64,000 nucleotides of DNA, taken from positions 1 to 64,000 of the forward strand of contig DATJNA010000128.1 in NCBI GenBank assembly GCA_035508435.1, read 5' to 3'. Position 1 is the stretch's first letter; each line of letters begins with the position of its first letter. The notes beneath the pieces were generated by a model. It saw nothing but the letters and a program-made list of their open reading frames with translations. It was not told the DNA's origin and did not search any database. This DNA comes from JASHVB01 sp035508435 (GTDB lineage: Bacteria > Pseudomonadota > Alphaproteobacteria > Acetobacterales > Acetobacteraceae). This document shows positions 52,711 to 61,611 of the stretch, one piece after another. The translations under genes were made by a program, and so were the position numbers.

Positions 52711-53487
52711 TCATGCGTGAAGCACCGAACTGACCAAAAGCTGCGTGTAAGGATGCTGCGGATCGTCCAGCACCTGATCGGTCAAACCCGTCTCCACCAC
52801 GCGTCCGCGCTGCATCACGGCTATGCGATGCGCGAGCAAGCGCGCCACGGCGATATCGTGCGTCACAAGCACCGCCGCGATGCCCAGCCGCGCGACCAGC
52901 GTACGAATCAGATCGAGCAAACGTGCCTGGACGGACACATCCAGACCGCCGGTCGGTTCGTCCATGAATACCAGGCGCGGATGCGTCACCAGTGTGCGCG
53001 CGATCTGCAATCGTTGCAGCATGCCGCCGGAGAAGGTGCGCGGCAGGTCGTCGATGCGGTCGGCATCGATCTCCACCTGGCGCAGCCATTCCAAGGCTTG
53101 CTCGCGGATGTTGCCATAGTGGCGCGCGCCTTGCGCCATGAGCCGCTCGCCGACATTGCCGCCGACGGTGACGTTCATGCGAAGATTCTGTCGCGGGTCC
53201 TGGTGCACGAAGCCCCATTCGGAACGATGCAAAGTGCGCAGTGCCGGCGCAGGCATCGCATGCACGTCGTGCAGCCGGCCCGCGGGATCGCGATACCAGA
53301 CGGCACCAGAGTCGGGCGCCAGCCGGCCCGACAGCACATGCAGCAGCGTAGTCTTGCCCGAACCCGATTCGCCCACCACTGCGACCATTTCACCGGGCCA
53401 CAGATCGACATCGACACCGGCCAGCGCGGGAATGCTGCCGAACGACAGTGTCAAGCCGCGGGCCGAGAGCAAGGTATCGTCAGTCAT
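52711..53487 (-). CDS. phnK: C-P lyase ABC-type ATP-binding protein PhnK
   Basis: 258 residues. Walker A GESGSGKTT, signature FSGGMLQRLQIARTL, Walker B LVFMDEPTGGLD and H-loop THDIAVAR are intact. PhnK binds the PhnGHIJ core at PhnJ and is essential for phosphonate use in E. coli. The start overlaps the phnJ stop by four bases. Confidence 0.95.
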   Translation of the reverse strand: MTDDTLLSARGLTLSFGSIPALAGVDVDLWPGEMVAVVGESGSGKTTLLHVLSGRLAPDSGAVWYRDPAGRLHDVHAMPAPALRTLHRSEWGFVHQDPRQNLRMNVTVGGNVGERLMAQGARHYGNIREQALEWLRQVEIDADRIDDLPRTFSGGMLQRLQIARTLVTHPRLVFMDEPTGGLDVSVQARLLDLIRTLVARLGIAAVLVTHDIAVARLLAHRIAVMQRGRVVETGLTDQVLDDPQHPYTQLLVSSVLHA

Positions 53488-54350
53488 TCGGCGGCGTCCT
53501 GCATGGCGGCGGTGCCAACATGTCCGGCGGCACGGCGTTCCGCGCAATGGTCGGTGTCGGAGCAAACGAACAGTCTTCCGCCGCGGTCGTCGGTGACTAC
53601 CTCATCGAGGTAGACGTTGTCGGCACCGCACAGCCCGCAAGCGTGCGGCGCGCGGATGGTCCGGAACGGATGGTCGTCGAAATCGAGCGAGCGCACCTCG
53701 GTATAAGGCGGAACAGCGTAAATGCGCTTCTCTCGCCCGGCGCCGAAGAGCTGCAAGGCCGGCATCATGTGCAGCTTCGGATTGTCGAAGGCCGGGATCG
53801 GGCTCGGCGCCATCAGGTAGCGCTGATTCACCATCACCGGATAGTCATAGCTGATGGAAACCTGGCCGTAGCGCGCGATGTCTTCGTAAAGCTTCACATG
53901 CATCAGACCGTAGTCCGCCAGGCCATGCATGCGACGGGTCTCGGCGCGGCTGGACTCCAGCCGATACAGCGGCTCGGGTTGCGGCACCTGGTAGACGATG
54001 ATCTGGTCGTCACGCAGCGGCGTCTCGGGAATGCGGTGGCGGGTCTGGATCAGCGTCGCCTCTGCGGTGTGCGTGGTCGTGCGAACGCCGGCGGTGCGGG
54101 CGAAGAAGCGGCGGATCGAGACGGCGTTGGTGGTGTCGTCCGCGCCCTGGTCGATCACCTTCAGCACATCGTCCGGTCCCAGCACCGAGGCGGTGACCTG
54201 GATGCCGCCCGTGCCCCAACCATAGGGCAACGGCATCTCGCGCGAACCGAACGGCACCTGATGGCCTGGGACTGCTACCGCCTTCAGCAGCGCGCGCCTG
54301 ACCATGCGTTTGGTTTGTTCGTCGAGATAGGCGAAGTTGTAGCCGTTCAT
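53484..54350 (-). CDS. phnJ: C-P lyase radical-SAM subunit PhnJ
   Basis: 288 residues. It performs the radical cleavage of the C-P bond, releasing methane (or another alkane) and a ribosyl cyclic phosphate. The cluster cysteines form C-x2-C-x21-C-x5-C (Cys238, 241, 263, 269), exactly the PhnJ pattern, and the PGHQVPFGSREMPLPYGWGTGGIQ region carries the conserved glycine used as a radical relay. The ATG overlaps the phnI stop. Confidence 0.97.
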   Translation of the reverse strand: MNGYNFAYLDEQTKRMVRRALLKAVAVPGHQVPFGSREMPLPYGWGTGGIQVTASVLGPDDVLKVIDQGADDTTNAVSIRRFFARTAGVRTTTHTAEATLIQTRHRIPETPLRDDQIIVYQVPQPEPLYRLESSRAETRRMHGLADYGLMHVKLYEDIARYGQVSISYDYPVMVNQRYLMAPSPIPAFDNPKLHMMPALQLFGAGREKRIYAVPPYTEVRSLDFDDHPFRTIRAPHACGLCGADNVYLDEVVTDDRGGRLFVCSDTDHCAERRAAGHVGTAAMQDAAE

Positions 54351-55435
54351 TCCGCCGCCTCCGCATGCTCGGTCAGCCGCGCCGCTTCACGCCGCATGCG
54401 GCGGACGTTTTCCAGTTCGCTTTGGAAATCGACGTAGTGCGGTAGCTTCAAATGCTCCACGAAGCCGGTCGCCTCGATGTTGTCCGAGTGGTACACCACG
54501 AACTCGACATTCTGTGCCGGTGCGGTGACGTCCTCGCCCAGCTCTTCGGCCCGCATGGCACGGTCGACCAAAGCCATCGACATCGCCTTGCGCTCGCAAT
54601 GCCCGAACACCAGGCCGTAGCCACGGGTGAACTGCGCCGGCACCTGCTTCGAACCTTTGAACTGGTTCACCATTTGGCATTCGGTCAACACGATGTCGCT
54701 GATGTCGATGGCGAAGCCGAGTTCGGGCGGTTCAATTTCTACCGCGACCTCGCCCATGCGGATTTCGCCCGCGAACGGATGCGAGCCGCCGTAGCCGCGC
54801 TGCGTCGAATACCCCAGGGCCAGCAGAAAGCCCTCGTCGCCACGCGCCAGTGCCTGCAAGCGCACATCGCGCGATGCGGGAAACCGCAGCGGCTCGCGCG
54901 TCAAATCCCCCGGCTCGCCTTCACCGCCGCCGTCCCGCTCCAGTAATCCTTCATGCCCAAGAATGTCCGGCACGCGCGGCATCTCCGCTTCGTCATGTGA
55001 CGCGCGTGGTGCCGGCGGTGGCGCGCCATCGCTGGCGAGGCTGAAATCCAGCAGCCGGTGGGTGTAATCATAGGTTGGACCAAGCAACTGCCCGCCCGGC
55101 AGGTCCTTGAACACCGCAGAGATGCGCCGCTCGATCAGCATTGCGGTCGTGTCGACCGGCACCGAATAGGCAAATCGCGGCAGTGTGGTGCGATAGGCGC
55201 GGAGCAGGAATGCGGCCTCGATCAGATCGCCTTGCGCCTGCTTCACGGCGAGAGCCGCGAGTTCGCGGTCGTACAACGAACCTTCGCCCATTGCCCGGTC
55301 AACCGCGCGGCCGAGCTGTTGCTCCACTTGTGCCAGCGACAGTTCCGGCACCGACGGATCGCCACGGCGAGCCTCCGCCAGCCAGGCATGCGCGGCGTCG
55401 ATCGCTTGCTCACCGCCCTTCACCGTGACGTACAT
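54347..55435 (-). CDS. phnI: C-P lyase core subunit PhnI
   Basis: 362 residues. With PhnG, PhnH and PhnL, PhnI couples phosphonate to ATP at the ribose C1 and is the nucleosidase component. The conserved MYVTVKGGEQAIDAAH start, ERRISAVFKDLPGGQLLGPTYDYTHRLLDF, GYSTQRGYGGSHPFAGEIRMGEV and FGHCERKAMSMALVDRAM are present. It lies 3 bp after phnH. Confidence 0.96.
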   Translation of the reverse strand: MYVTVKGGEQAIDAAHAWLAEARRGDPSVPELSLAQVEQQLGRAVDRAMGEGSLYDRELAALAVKQAQGDLIEAAFLLRAYRTTLPRFAYSVPVDTTAMLIERRISAVFKDLPGGQLLGPTYDYTHRLLDFSLASDGAPPPAPRASHDEAEMPRVPDILGHEGLLERDGGGEGEPGDLTREPLRFPASRDVRLQALARGDEGFLLALGYSTQRGYGGSHPFAGEIRMGEVAVEIEPPELGFAIDISDIVLTECQMVNQFKGSKQVPAQFTRGYGLVFGHCERKAMSMALVDRAMRAEELGEDVTAPAQNVEFVVYHSDNIEATGFVEHLKLPHYVDFQSELENVRRMRREAARLTEHAEAAE

Positions 55436-55438
55436 GGC

Positions 55439-56020
55439 TCAGACCTCCTGCACCGCCACGCCGCGCGGCAAGGCCGCGAGCGACGTGCCGGCACACAGCA
55501 CGATATCAATGCCACGCGGGAACAATGCGTGATTGTCCTGCCAGGCACCGGCGAAATCGGTGGGCAATCCTGCCACCGCCAGCGTTGCCGGCACGCGCAG
55601 GCCGGGGCCTTGCAGCCGGAATTGCCGGCCACAGCCAAGCGCCTTCACTTGCAGCACCAAGGTCGCGGCCGATTCCGGTGACTCGTGCGATCCCGCCGGC
55701 ATGGTGCTTAGGCCCGGGCACGCCAGCGCGACGGCAAAGCCGCACGCCGCAATGTCGGACACGATCGGCGCGCCGCAGTGGAAAGCGATCCATTCACGCG
55801 CCGCTGCCGTCGCCGAATCGAGCCACACTGGCGTGTCATAATCGAGCAACGTCAGCAGCACCGCCGCGGTCGCCGGCGCCAGCGGTTCGGGTGGCGACAG
55901 ATCAGCGCCTGCCGCACGGATCTGCCCAGGTCGCGCCATCGCGTCCAGGACCGCGCGAAAGCACGCCTGAGCACCGGCGACCGGATCGGCGAAGCCGGGT
56001 TGTAACATCGACGTACTCAT
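55439..56020 (-). CDS. phnH: C-P lyase subunit PhnH
   Basis: 193 residues, PLP-transferase-like fold lacking the cofactor lysine. The start GFADPVAGAQACFRAVLDAMARPG, LDYDTPVWLD and the C-terminal FPRGIDIVLCAGTSLAALPR are characteristic. Part of the PhnGHIJ core. The ATG overlaps phnG (ATGA). Confidence 0.94.
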   Translation of the reverse strand: MSTSMLQPGFADPVAGAQACFRAVLDAMARPGQIRAAGADLSPPEPLAPATAAVLLTLLDYDTPVWLDSATAAAREWIAFHCGAPIVSDIAACGFAVALACPGLSTMPAGSHESPESAATLVLQVKALGCGRQFRLQGPGLRVPATLAVAGLPTDFAGAWQDNHALFPRGIDIVLCAGTSLAALPRGVAVQEV

Positions 56021-56484
56021 GCGCGCATGTTCCGCATGGCGAAGAACTGAACCTTGGTGGCAGCCGCCTTGGCGGCGACCTCCGCCCGTTGCGCCCGCTG
56101 CACATCGGCCAACGGCTCGATCACCTTCGCGCGCAATTCGAATGTCTGCGCGGGGTCCTGCAACATCGCATCCACCACCGCCGCCAGTTCCGCCCGCCGC
56201 GCGTCGCGCCCGGCGATATAGGCGTGGCCGATCTGCCCCGACTCAGTCCGCACGCTGCACCGCGTGACGGTCATCTCGCCCAGGTTGAACGGCCCGCCAC
56301 CACCGCCGGTCCGCCCACGCACCATCACCAGTCCGGCTTCGGGACCGCGCAATCGCGCATAGCGCGGCATCACGGTATGGCGATCCAGCAGCGCGGCAAG
56401 CTCGCTTGCGTCTGCCCGTGCCAGTACCGCCATCCAGCGGCGGCGCGCGGCATGCGGTTCCTCGGGGCCGGCATCATCTCGCAT
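56017..56484 (-). CDS. phnG: C-P lyase subunit PhnG
   Basis: 155 residues: RRRWMAVLARADASELAALL, RLRGPEAGLVMVRGRTGGGGGPFNLGEMTVTRCSVR and GHAYIAGRDARRAELAAVVDAMLQ match PhnG. It interacts with PhnI in the core. First gene of the minus-strand phn operon; a HutC-type operator lies 28 bp upstream of its start. Confidence 0.94.
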   Translation of the reverse strand: MRDDAGPEEPHAARRRWMAVLARADASELAALLDRHTVMPRYARLRGPEAGLVMVRGRTGGGGGPFNLGEMTVTRCSVRTESGQIGHAYIAGRDARRAELAAVVDAMLQDPAQTFELRAKVIEPLADVQRAQRAEVAAKAAATKVQFFAMRNMRA

Positions 56485-56511
56485 AGAATTTTCCGCCGCG
56501 CGTCATTCGGA

Positions 56512-56521
56512 TGTCTAGACA
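56512..56521. promoter_or_regulatory. HutC-type operator between phnG and phnF
   Basis: TGTCTAGACA is a perfect 10-base palindrome that contains GTNTANAC, the consensus bound by HutC-subfamily GntR regulators such as PhnF. Its place in the 107-bp divergent promoter makes it the likely PhnF autoregulatory and operon control site. Confidence 0.65.
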
Positions 56522-56591
56522 GGTAGCGGCCCGCCGGGTTATCGTCAACCACGAATTCGCACAAATGGGGTGGACCTTGCGTGACGAAACC

Positions 56592-57350
56592 ATGACCTTG
56601 ACGCGACGCACCGACGAACGGCCAACTCATCCGGTGTTGCGTCATGAAGGTGTCGCGTTATGGCGGCAGATCGCCAGCCATCTGCAACAGGATATCGGCG
56701 CAGGTACATATCCTCCGGGCGGCAAGCTGCCGACCGAGGCGGAGCTGTCGCAGCATTTCGCGGTGAACCGGCACACGGTGCGCCGCGCGTTGGAGGAGCT
56801 GTCGCGCAGCGGGCTGGTGCGCGTGGAGCAAGGCCGTGGCTCGTTCGTCGCCGAGGACGTCATCGAATATGCGGTCGAACCGCGCACCCGCTTCAGTGAA
56901 TGGATCAAGCGGCACAACAAGGAACCCTCAGGCCGCGTGCTGCAACTGAAGGAAACGGTGGCCGATGCACATGTCGCAGCGGGCCTTGGCATCCGCGCCG
57001 GCAGCCGGGTGGTGTTGCTCGAGCGGCTCGGGCTTGCCGATGATCGGCCGGTGAGCCTGACCAGTCACCATTTCCCCAGCGCGCGGCTGCGCGGGATTCT
57101 GGAGGCGTTGCGCACCACGCCGCGCATCACCACCGCGCTGCACGGGGTTGGCGTGACCGACTACCTGCGCCAGACCACGCGCGTGACGGCGCGTCTGCCA
57201 AACGGCGAGGAGGCGGAGCTGCTGCGCATGCCGCGCAACCGGCCGGTGTTGCTGGCGGAGAACATCAACGTCGACCGGGCCGGTCAGGTGATCGAGTTCG
57301 CGATCGGCCGCTATCCCACGCCGCGCGTGCAGATCGTTTTCGAACCTTAG
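56592..57350 (+). CDS. phnF: Phosphonate-metabolism GntR regulator (HutC subfamily)
   Basis: 252 residues. An N-terminal winged HTH (LWRQIASHLQQDIGAGTYPPGGKLPTEAELSQHFAVNRHTVRRALEELSRSGLVRVEQGRGSFV) is followed by a UTRA ligand domain (RVVLLERLGLADDRPVSLTSHHFP, LRQTTRVTARLPNGEEAELLRMPRNRPVLLAENINVD). It probably represses the phn operon until a phosphonate-derived ligand binds. The frame begins at 56511, but that ATG lies on the operator; 56565 is another possible start. Followed 12 bp later by the second phnM. Confidence 0.9.
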   Translation: MTLTRRTDERPTHPVLRHEGVALWRQIASHLQQDIGAGTYPPGGKLPTEAELSQHFAVNRHTVRRALEELSRSGLVRVEQGRGSFVAEDVIEYAVEPRTRFSEWIKRHNKEPSGRVLQLKETVADAHVAAGLGIRAGSRVVLLERLGLADDRPVSLTSHHFPSARLRGILEALRTTPRITTALHGVGVTDYLRQTTRVTARLPNGEEAELLRMPRNRPVLLAENINVDRAGQVIEFAIGRYPTPRVQIVFEP

Positions 57351-57362
57351 AGAGCAAGCTCC

Positions 57363-58523
57363 ATGGATACGATGCGGATCGTCGGCGGCCGCGTGCTGCT
57401 GCCGGACGGAGAGCAAGTGACTGATGTGCTGATCGAGGATGGGCGCATCGCGGCGATAGGTGCCGATGCCGCGCGCGGGGCAACTTTTGATGCAAGCGGC
57501 TTGCTCGTGCTGCCCGGAATCGTCGACATCCACGGCGATTCCTTCGAGCGTCAATTGCAGCCGCGGCCAGGCGTGGACTTTCCAGCCGACATCGCGCTGA
57601 TCGATACCGAGACGCAATTACTCGCCAACGCCATCACCACCGCATTTCATGGCGTCACACTGTCCTGGGAACCGGGCCTGCGTTGTGCCGATGCCTGGAC
57701 GGCATTGCTCGCGGCGCTGCGGGCACGGACATGGACCTGCGACATGCGCGTGCATCTGCGCTGGGAGGCGTACAACGTCGAGGCGTTGGAACTGGCGTTG
57801 GCCGATATCGCTGCCGGCCATGTCCATCTGGTTGCCTTCAACGACCACACGCCCGCGATCGTCAAAAAGGTCACCGATCCCGTTGCCGGGGCGAAATACA
57901 GCGACCGCGCGGGCATGACGCTGGAAGATTTCCGGGCACTCACGGACCGCGTCGCCGCCCGCGCCGACACTGTGGCAGCAGCGCGAGATCGCATCGCCGC
58001 GGCGGCACGGCGCGCCGGCCTGCCCTTGGCGAGCCACGACGATGCCACCGTGGAGCAACGCACCGCCTTCCGCGAACTCGGCGCGCGCATTTGCGAGTTT
58101 CCGATGGCCGAACCGGTGGGCAAGGCGGCGCGGGCTGCTGGCGACTGGGTCGTGATGGGCAGTCCGAACGTGGTGCGCGGGCGCTCCCATCTTGGCTGGG
58201 CGTCGGCCGCCCGATTGGCCGAAGCCGGCATCTGCAACGTGCTGTCGTCGGATTACTACTACCCCGCGATGCTGCGCGCGGCGCTGATCCTGTCGAGACG
58301 GGGTGTGCTGAGCCTGGCGCAGGCGTGGAGCCTGGTTTCCGAAAACCCGGCGCAGGCCGCCGGGCTGTCCGATCGCGGGACCATTGCCGTCGGCAAACGT
58401 GCGGATATCGCGATTGTCGACGCCGACGTTCCACGCAACGTCGCCACCTTCGCGAGCGGCCGCCCGGCGTTCCTCACGGAATTGGCAGGCCAACGGCTTA
58501 CCGGGGATTTAATGATCTATTAA
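57363..58523 (+). CDS. Second PhnM-type amidohydrolase
   Basis: 386 residues, an amidohydrolase of the PhnM group: GIVDIHGDSFERQLQPRPGVDFP (His57, Asp59), a long insert with TTAFHGVTLSWEPGLR, VAFNDHTPAIVK, LASHDDATVEQR, GSPNVVRGRSHLGW and LSSDYYYPAMLRAAL. The HGDSFERQ and SWEPGLR motifs set it apart from canonical PhnM (HTDNLERQ), as in a separate clade common in rhizobia. Cotranscribed with phnF. It may act on a different ribosyl phosphonate intermediate. Confidence 0.88.
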   Translation: MDTMRIVGGRVLLPDGEQVTDVLIEDGRIAAIGADAARGATFDASGLLVLPGIVDIHGDSFERQLQPRPGVDFPADIALIDTETQLLANAITTAFHGVTLSWEPGLRCADAWTALLAALRARTWTCDMRVHLRWEAYNVEALELALADIAAGHVHLVAFNDHTPAIVKKVTDPVAGAKYSDRAGMTLEDFRALTDRVAARADTVAAARDRIAAAARRAGLPLASHDDATVEQRTAFRELGARICEFPMAEPVGKAARAAGDWVVMGSPNVVRGRSHLGWASAARLAEAGICNVLSSDYYYPAMLRAALILSRRGVLSLAQAWSLVSENPAQAAGLSDRGTIAVGKRADIAIVDADVPRNVATFASGRPAFLTELAGQRLTGDLMIY

Positions 58524-58664
58524 CGCGAAGCGAGACTGCCACGTAAGCAAGCTCGCATTATTGTAAATGAAGAACGCTTCCAGGGCGTATTAGTCTGCGG
58601 ACGGATCGCCGAGTCGCGTCACGGCCATTGGGTTCCAGGTAACGCAGTTTCAGGGGTTGACCGA

Positions 58665-58874
58665 ATGAAAATCCGGATGCGCTACGTGCTGCCCGCGCTC
58701 GTCATGCTGGCGGGCTGCGCCACGACAAACGATCACGCCTATACCGCGGATTCCGTCCAGGCACCTGCGGCGGCGCCACCCCAACGCGTGGACGCGGTTT
58801 CCGACGCGCTCGGCGCCAAAATGGATGGCATGCTGGCGAGTCAGCGTCCCGCCGATGCCGGCATAACGCGTTGA
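58665..58874 (+). CDS. Small lipoprotein
   Basis: 69 residues with MKIRMRYVLPALVMLAGCATT: a lipoprotein signal with lipobox LAGC (Cys18). The mature part is Pro/Ala-rich with no domain. The basic N-terminal start and hydrophobic stretch support a real gene, and GGGG eight bases upstream could serve as the ribosome site. The following 98 bp separate it from the ThDP enzyme. Confidence 0.7.
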   Translation: MKIRMRYVLPALVMLAGCATTNDHAYTADSVQAPAAAPPQRVDAVSDALGAKMDGMLASQRPADAGITR

Positions 58875-58971
58875 GGCAGAGCGGCGCGTTGCGCCGCCGC
58901 CCGGCCGAGGTTCCGTAGGCCGTTGACGATCGCGGTGCTATGCTTCCGGTAACAGTGCCGGGAGGAAGCCC

Positions 58972-60624
58972 ATGATCGTCGCCGATGCCATCGTCGATAC
59001 CCTCCGTCGCGAGGGCGTCACCACCTTCTTCTGCTTTCCCACCACATCGATGATCGAGGCCGCCGTCGCCGGCGGTCTGCGGCCGGTGATCTGCCGGCAG
59101 GAACGGGTGGGCGTGCATATGGCCGACGGCTTCGCCCGCGTCACCAACGGCAAGCCGGTCGGCGTGTTCGCAATGCAATATGGCCCGGGCGCGGAAAACG
59201 CCTTCGCCGGCGTCGCCTCGGCGTATTCCGATTCCACGCCGATTCTGCTGCTCCCCCTCGGCCACGCGCTGGATCAAGCGCAGGTGTTTCCGCTGTTCAA
59301 TTCCGCCCGCAGCTACGCTTCGGTCACCAAATCGGTGGAAACCATCGTGCAGCCCGAGCAAACCGCGCACGTCATGCGGCGCGCCTTCAATGCGCTGCGC
59401 AACGGACGGCCCGGACCGGTGATGGTGGAATTGCCGCGCGACGTGGTGGGCCGCGACATTGCCGGCAACGCCGGCGAATATCGTGGCGTTCGCGCCACGC
59501 GCTCCGCTCCCGCGCCGCGTGATGTGGAAGACGCGGCGACAATGCTCGTCGAGGCAACCTGTCCCGTCATCCTGGCCGGGCAGGGGGTGCTGTATGCCGA
59601 AGCCACGGACGAGTTGGTGCGCCTCGCCGAATTGCTGCAGGCGCCGGTCATGACCACGGTGGACGGCAAGAGCGCATTTCCCGAAGATCACGACCTCGCG
59701 CTGGGCAGCGGTGGCAATGGCTTCACCGGTCCCGGTGCCGTGTTCCTGCACGACAAGGCCGACGTGATCCTCGCGCTGGGCGCCGGCCTGACACAGCATC
59801 CGCTGTCCACCCCAACGCTGCCGCACCGTGCGCGGCTGATCCACAACACCAACGATCCGCGCGACCTGAACAAGACCTATGAAACCGACGTCGCGTTGCT
59901 CGGCGACGCCAAGCTGACGCTGGGCCACCTCATTGCCGCGGTGCTGGATCGGTTGGACCGTCGTGCGGTGGATCGCGCACCGGCGGCAGACATCGCGCGT
60001 GCCCGCCAATCCTGGCTCGCACGCTGGCAGCCGAAGCTGGCCGCCAACACGACGCCAATCAACCCGTATCGCGTCATCGCGGAATTCCAGCAGGTGGTGG
60101 ATACCACAGACGTGATCATGACGCACGATTCCGGCAGTCCGCGCGAGCAATTGCTGCCGTTCTACCAGGCGAAGCGGCCGCGCGGCTATCTGGGGTGGGG
60201 CAAGTCGCACCAGCTCGGTACCGGGCTCGGCCTGAACATCGGTGCCAAGATCGCCGCGCCCGACAAGTTTTGCGTCAATATCATGGGCGATGCGGCGTTC
60301 GGCATGACCGGCCTGGATTTCGAAACTGCGGTGCGGTGCGGCGTGCCGATCCTGACCATCGTGTTCAACAATTCCAGCATGGCGATCGAGACGCGCCATA
60401 TGGGCCTGTCGCATGAGAAGTTCCGCGCGCGCGATCTGGGTGGCAGCTACGCGAACCTGGCAAAAGACCTGGGCGGCTGGAGCGAGCGCGTGGAGCATCC
60501 CGGCCAGATCGGCGAAGCGATCCTGCGTGCCCGGCGCCAGACCGAGGAAGGCCGGACCTGCTTGCTCGAATTCATCACCAACGAGGAGACCGCATTTTCT
60601 CAAGGCGCCGCCGCGCGGCCGTAG
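58972..60624 (+). CDS. Thiamine-diphosphate-requiring enzyme, acetolactate synthase-like
   Basis: 550 residues. PYR domain with LRREGVTTFFCFPTTSMIE and the Glu in RQERVGVHMADGFARV, and PP domain with MGDAAFGMTGLDFETAVRCGVPILTIVFNNSSMAIE (GD...NN; GDA instead of the usual GDG). Related proteins are labelled thiamine pyrophosphate-requiring with unknown substrate. Although a formyl-CoA transferase lies downstream, the sequence lacks the close match to oxalyl-CoA decarboxylase that would make this an oxalate pathway. ATG at 58972. Confidence 0.86.
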   Translation: MIVADAIVDTLRREGVTTFFCFPTTSMIEAAVAGGLRPVICRQERVGVHMADGFARVTNGKPVGVFAMQYGPGAENAFAGVASAYSDSTPILLLPLGHALDQAQVFPLFNSARSYASVTKSVETIVQPEQTAHVMRRAFNALRNGRPGPVMVELPRDVVGRDIAGNAGEYRGVRATRSAPAPRDVEDAATMLVEATCPVILAGQGVLYAEATDELVRLAELLQAPVMTTVDGKSAFPEDHDLALGSGGNGFTGPGAVFLHDKADVILALGAGLTQHPLSTPTLPHRARLIHNTNDPRDLNKTYETDVALLGDAKLTLGHLIAAVLDRLDRRAVDRAPAADIARARQSWLARWQPKLAANTTPINPYRVIAEFQQVVDTTDVIMTHDSGSPREQLLPFYQAKRPRGYLGWGKSHQLGTGLGLNIGAKIAAPDKFCVNIMGDAAFGMTGLDFETAVRCGVPILTIVFNNSSMAIETRHMGLSHEKFRARDLGGSYANLAKDLGGWSERVEHPGQIGEAILRARRQTEEGRTCLLEFITNEETAFSQGAAARP

Positions 60625-60755
60625 CGCCATCAGTGCGCAGTCAGCACGGAACCGCCGCGTGGCTCGTCATCCGGGCGCACGCCGCGATCCGTGACCCGTG
60701 CCGCTTCGGCCTTGGCGAGCGTCCGATGATTTCCGGCGCCTGTTGCGCCCGCAGC

Positions 60756-60765
60756 TGGTATACAT
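60756..60765. promoter_or_regulatory. FadR-type operator candidate upstream of the GntR gene
   Basis: TGGTATACAT contains the GTATAC palindrome typical of FCD-domain GntR regulators. It ends 21 bases before the regulator ATG, so autoregulation is likely. Confidence 0.4.
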
Positions 60766-60786
60766 TATGCGGCATGCCCAGGCCCA

Positions 60787-61590
60787 ATGGGAGACACGGC
60801 CTTGCCGGACGATGCCGCCGCTCCGCGCCTGAAGGTTGCGCCACTCGAAGTGACGATCGGCCTCCGCCGCCAGGCTTGTGAGGCGATCAAGCGTGCCATC
60901 ACGGAAATGGACATCTATGGCCATCCCGGCGAGATCCGGCTGGATGAACGCCAGCTATCGCAAGACCTCGGCGTTTCCCGCACGCCGATCCGCGAAGCGT
61001 TGTCGGTGCTGGAGCAAGAGGGGTTCGTGCGCACGGTGCCGCGGCGCGGGGTGGTGGTGGTGCGCAAGTCGAAGCGCGAAGTGGTCGAGATGATCACCGT
61101 CTGGGCGGCGCTTGAGAGCCTGGCGGCACGCTTGGCCGCGCCGCGTGTCACTGCGGCGGAAACGGCTGCGCTGCGCGCCCTGGTTGACGCGTTCCACGAC
61201 GATCCGTCCGGCCACATCACCGAGTATTCCAATGCCAATATGGAGTTCCACAAGGCGATCATCCGTCTCGGCGGCGTCGCCCTGATGTCAAGCCTCACCG
61301 AAAACCTGTTCGTGCACATGCGGGCGGTACGCGCAGTGACCATGACCCAGGACAATCGCGCGCAGCGTTCCGTGGTCGATCATCGCAATATCATCGCGGC
61401 GCTGGCGGCGCATGATGCGGATCGGGCGGAACGGCTGGTGCGCGAACACACGCTGGGCCTCGCGGCCCATGTGGAGAAATTCGGCGGCTTTCTGGACGCG
61501 TACGGCCGCGACGATGAAGACGCTTTGCCGCGTGGCGTAGCACGCGGTGGCGCATTGCAAAGCGCGGGCGCCGACCACGGCCGGTCCTGA
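60787..61590 (+). CDS. GntR-family regulator with FCD domain
   Basis: 267 residues. N-terminal wHTH (IRLDERQLSQDLGVSRTPIREALSVLEQEGFVRTVPRRGVVVVRKS) and a C-terminal FCD helical domain with the metal-binding pattern EYSNANMEFHKAII, DNRAQRSVVDHRNIIAALAAHDADRAERLVREHT (conserved His). Such regulators respond to carboxylates or CoA esters. It lies 21 bp upstream of frc and likely controls it. Confidence 0.9.
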   Translation: MGDTALPDDAAAPRLKVAPLEVTIGLRRQACEAIKRAITEMDIYGHPGEIRLDERQLSQDLGVSRTPIREALSVLEQEGFVRTVPRRGVVVVRKSKREVVEMITVWAALESLAARLAAPRVTAAETAALRALVDAFHDDPSGHITEYSNANMEFHKAIIRLGGVALMSSLTENLFVHMRAVRAVTMTQDNRAQRSVVDHRNIIAALAAHDADRAERLVREHTLGLAAHVEKFGGFLDAYGRDDEDALPRGVARGGALQSAGADHGRS

Positions 61591-61611
61591 GGAATGAAAC
61601 GGGAGACCACC

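Noticed and set aside
56485..56591. PHO box in the phn promoter
   Set aside because: GCGTCAT at 56499-56505 is a partial half-site, but no second half lies 11 bases on.
58972..60624. Oxalyl-CoA decarboxylase for an oxalate pathway
   Set aside because: The GDAAFG...NN motif is similar to that enzyme, but N-terminal and middle regions do not resemble it, so only a general ThDP label is given.
58702..60630. 642-codon minus-strand frame over the ThDP enzyme
   Set aside because: Antisense shadow, His/Arg-rich, no domain.
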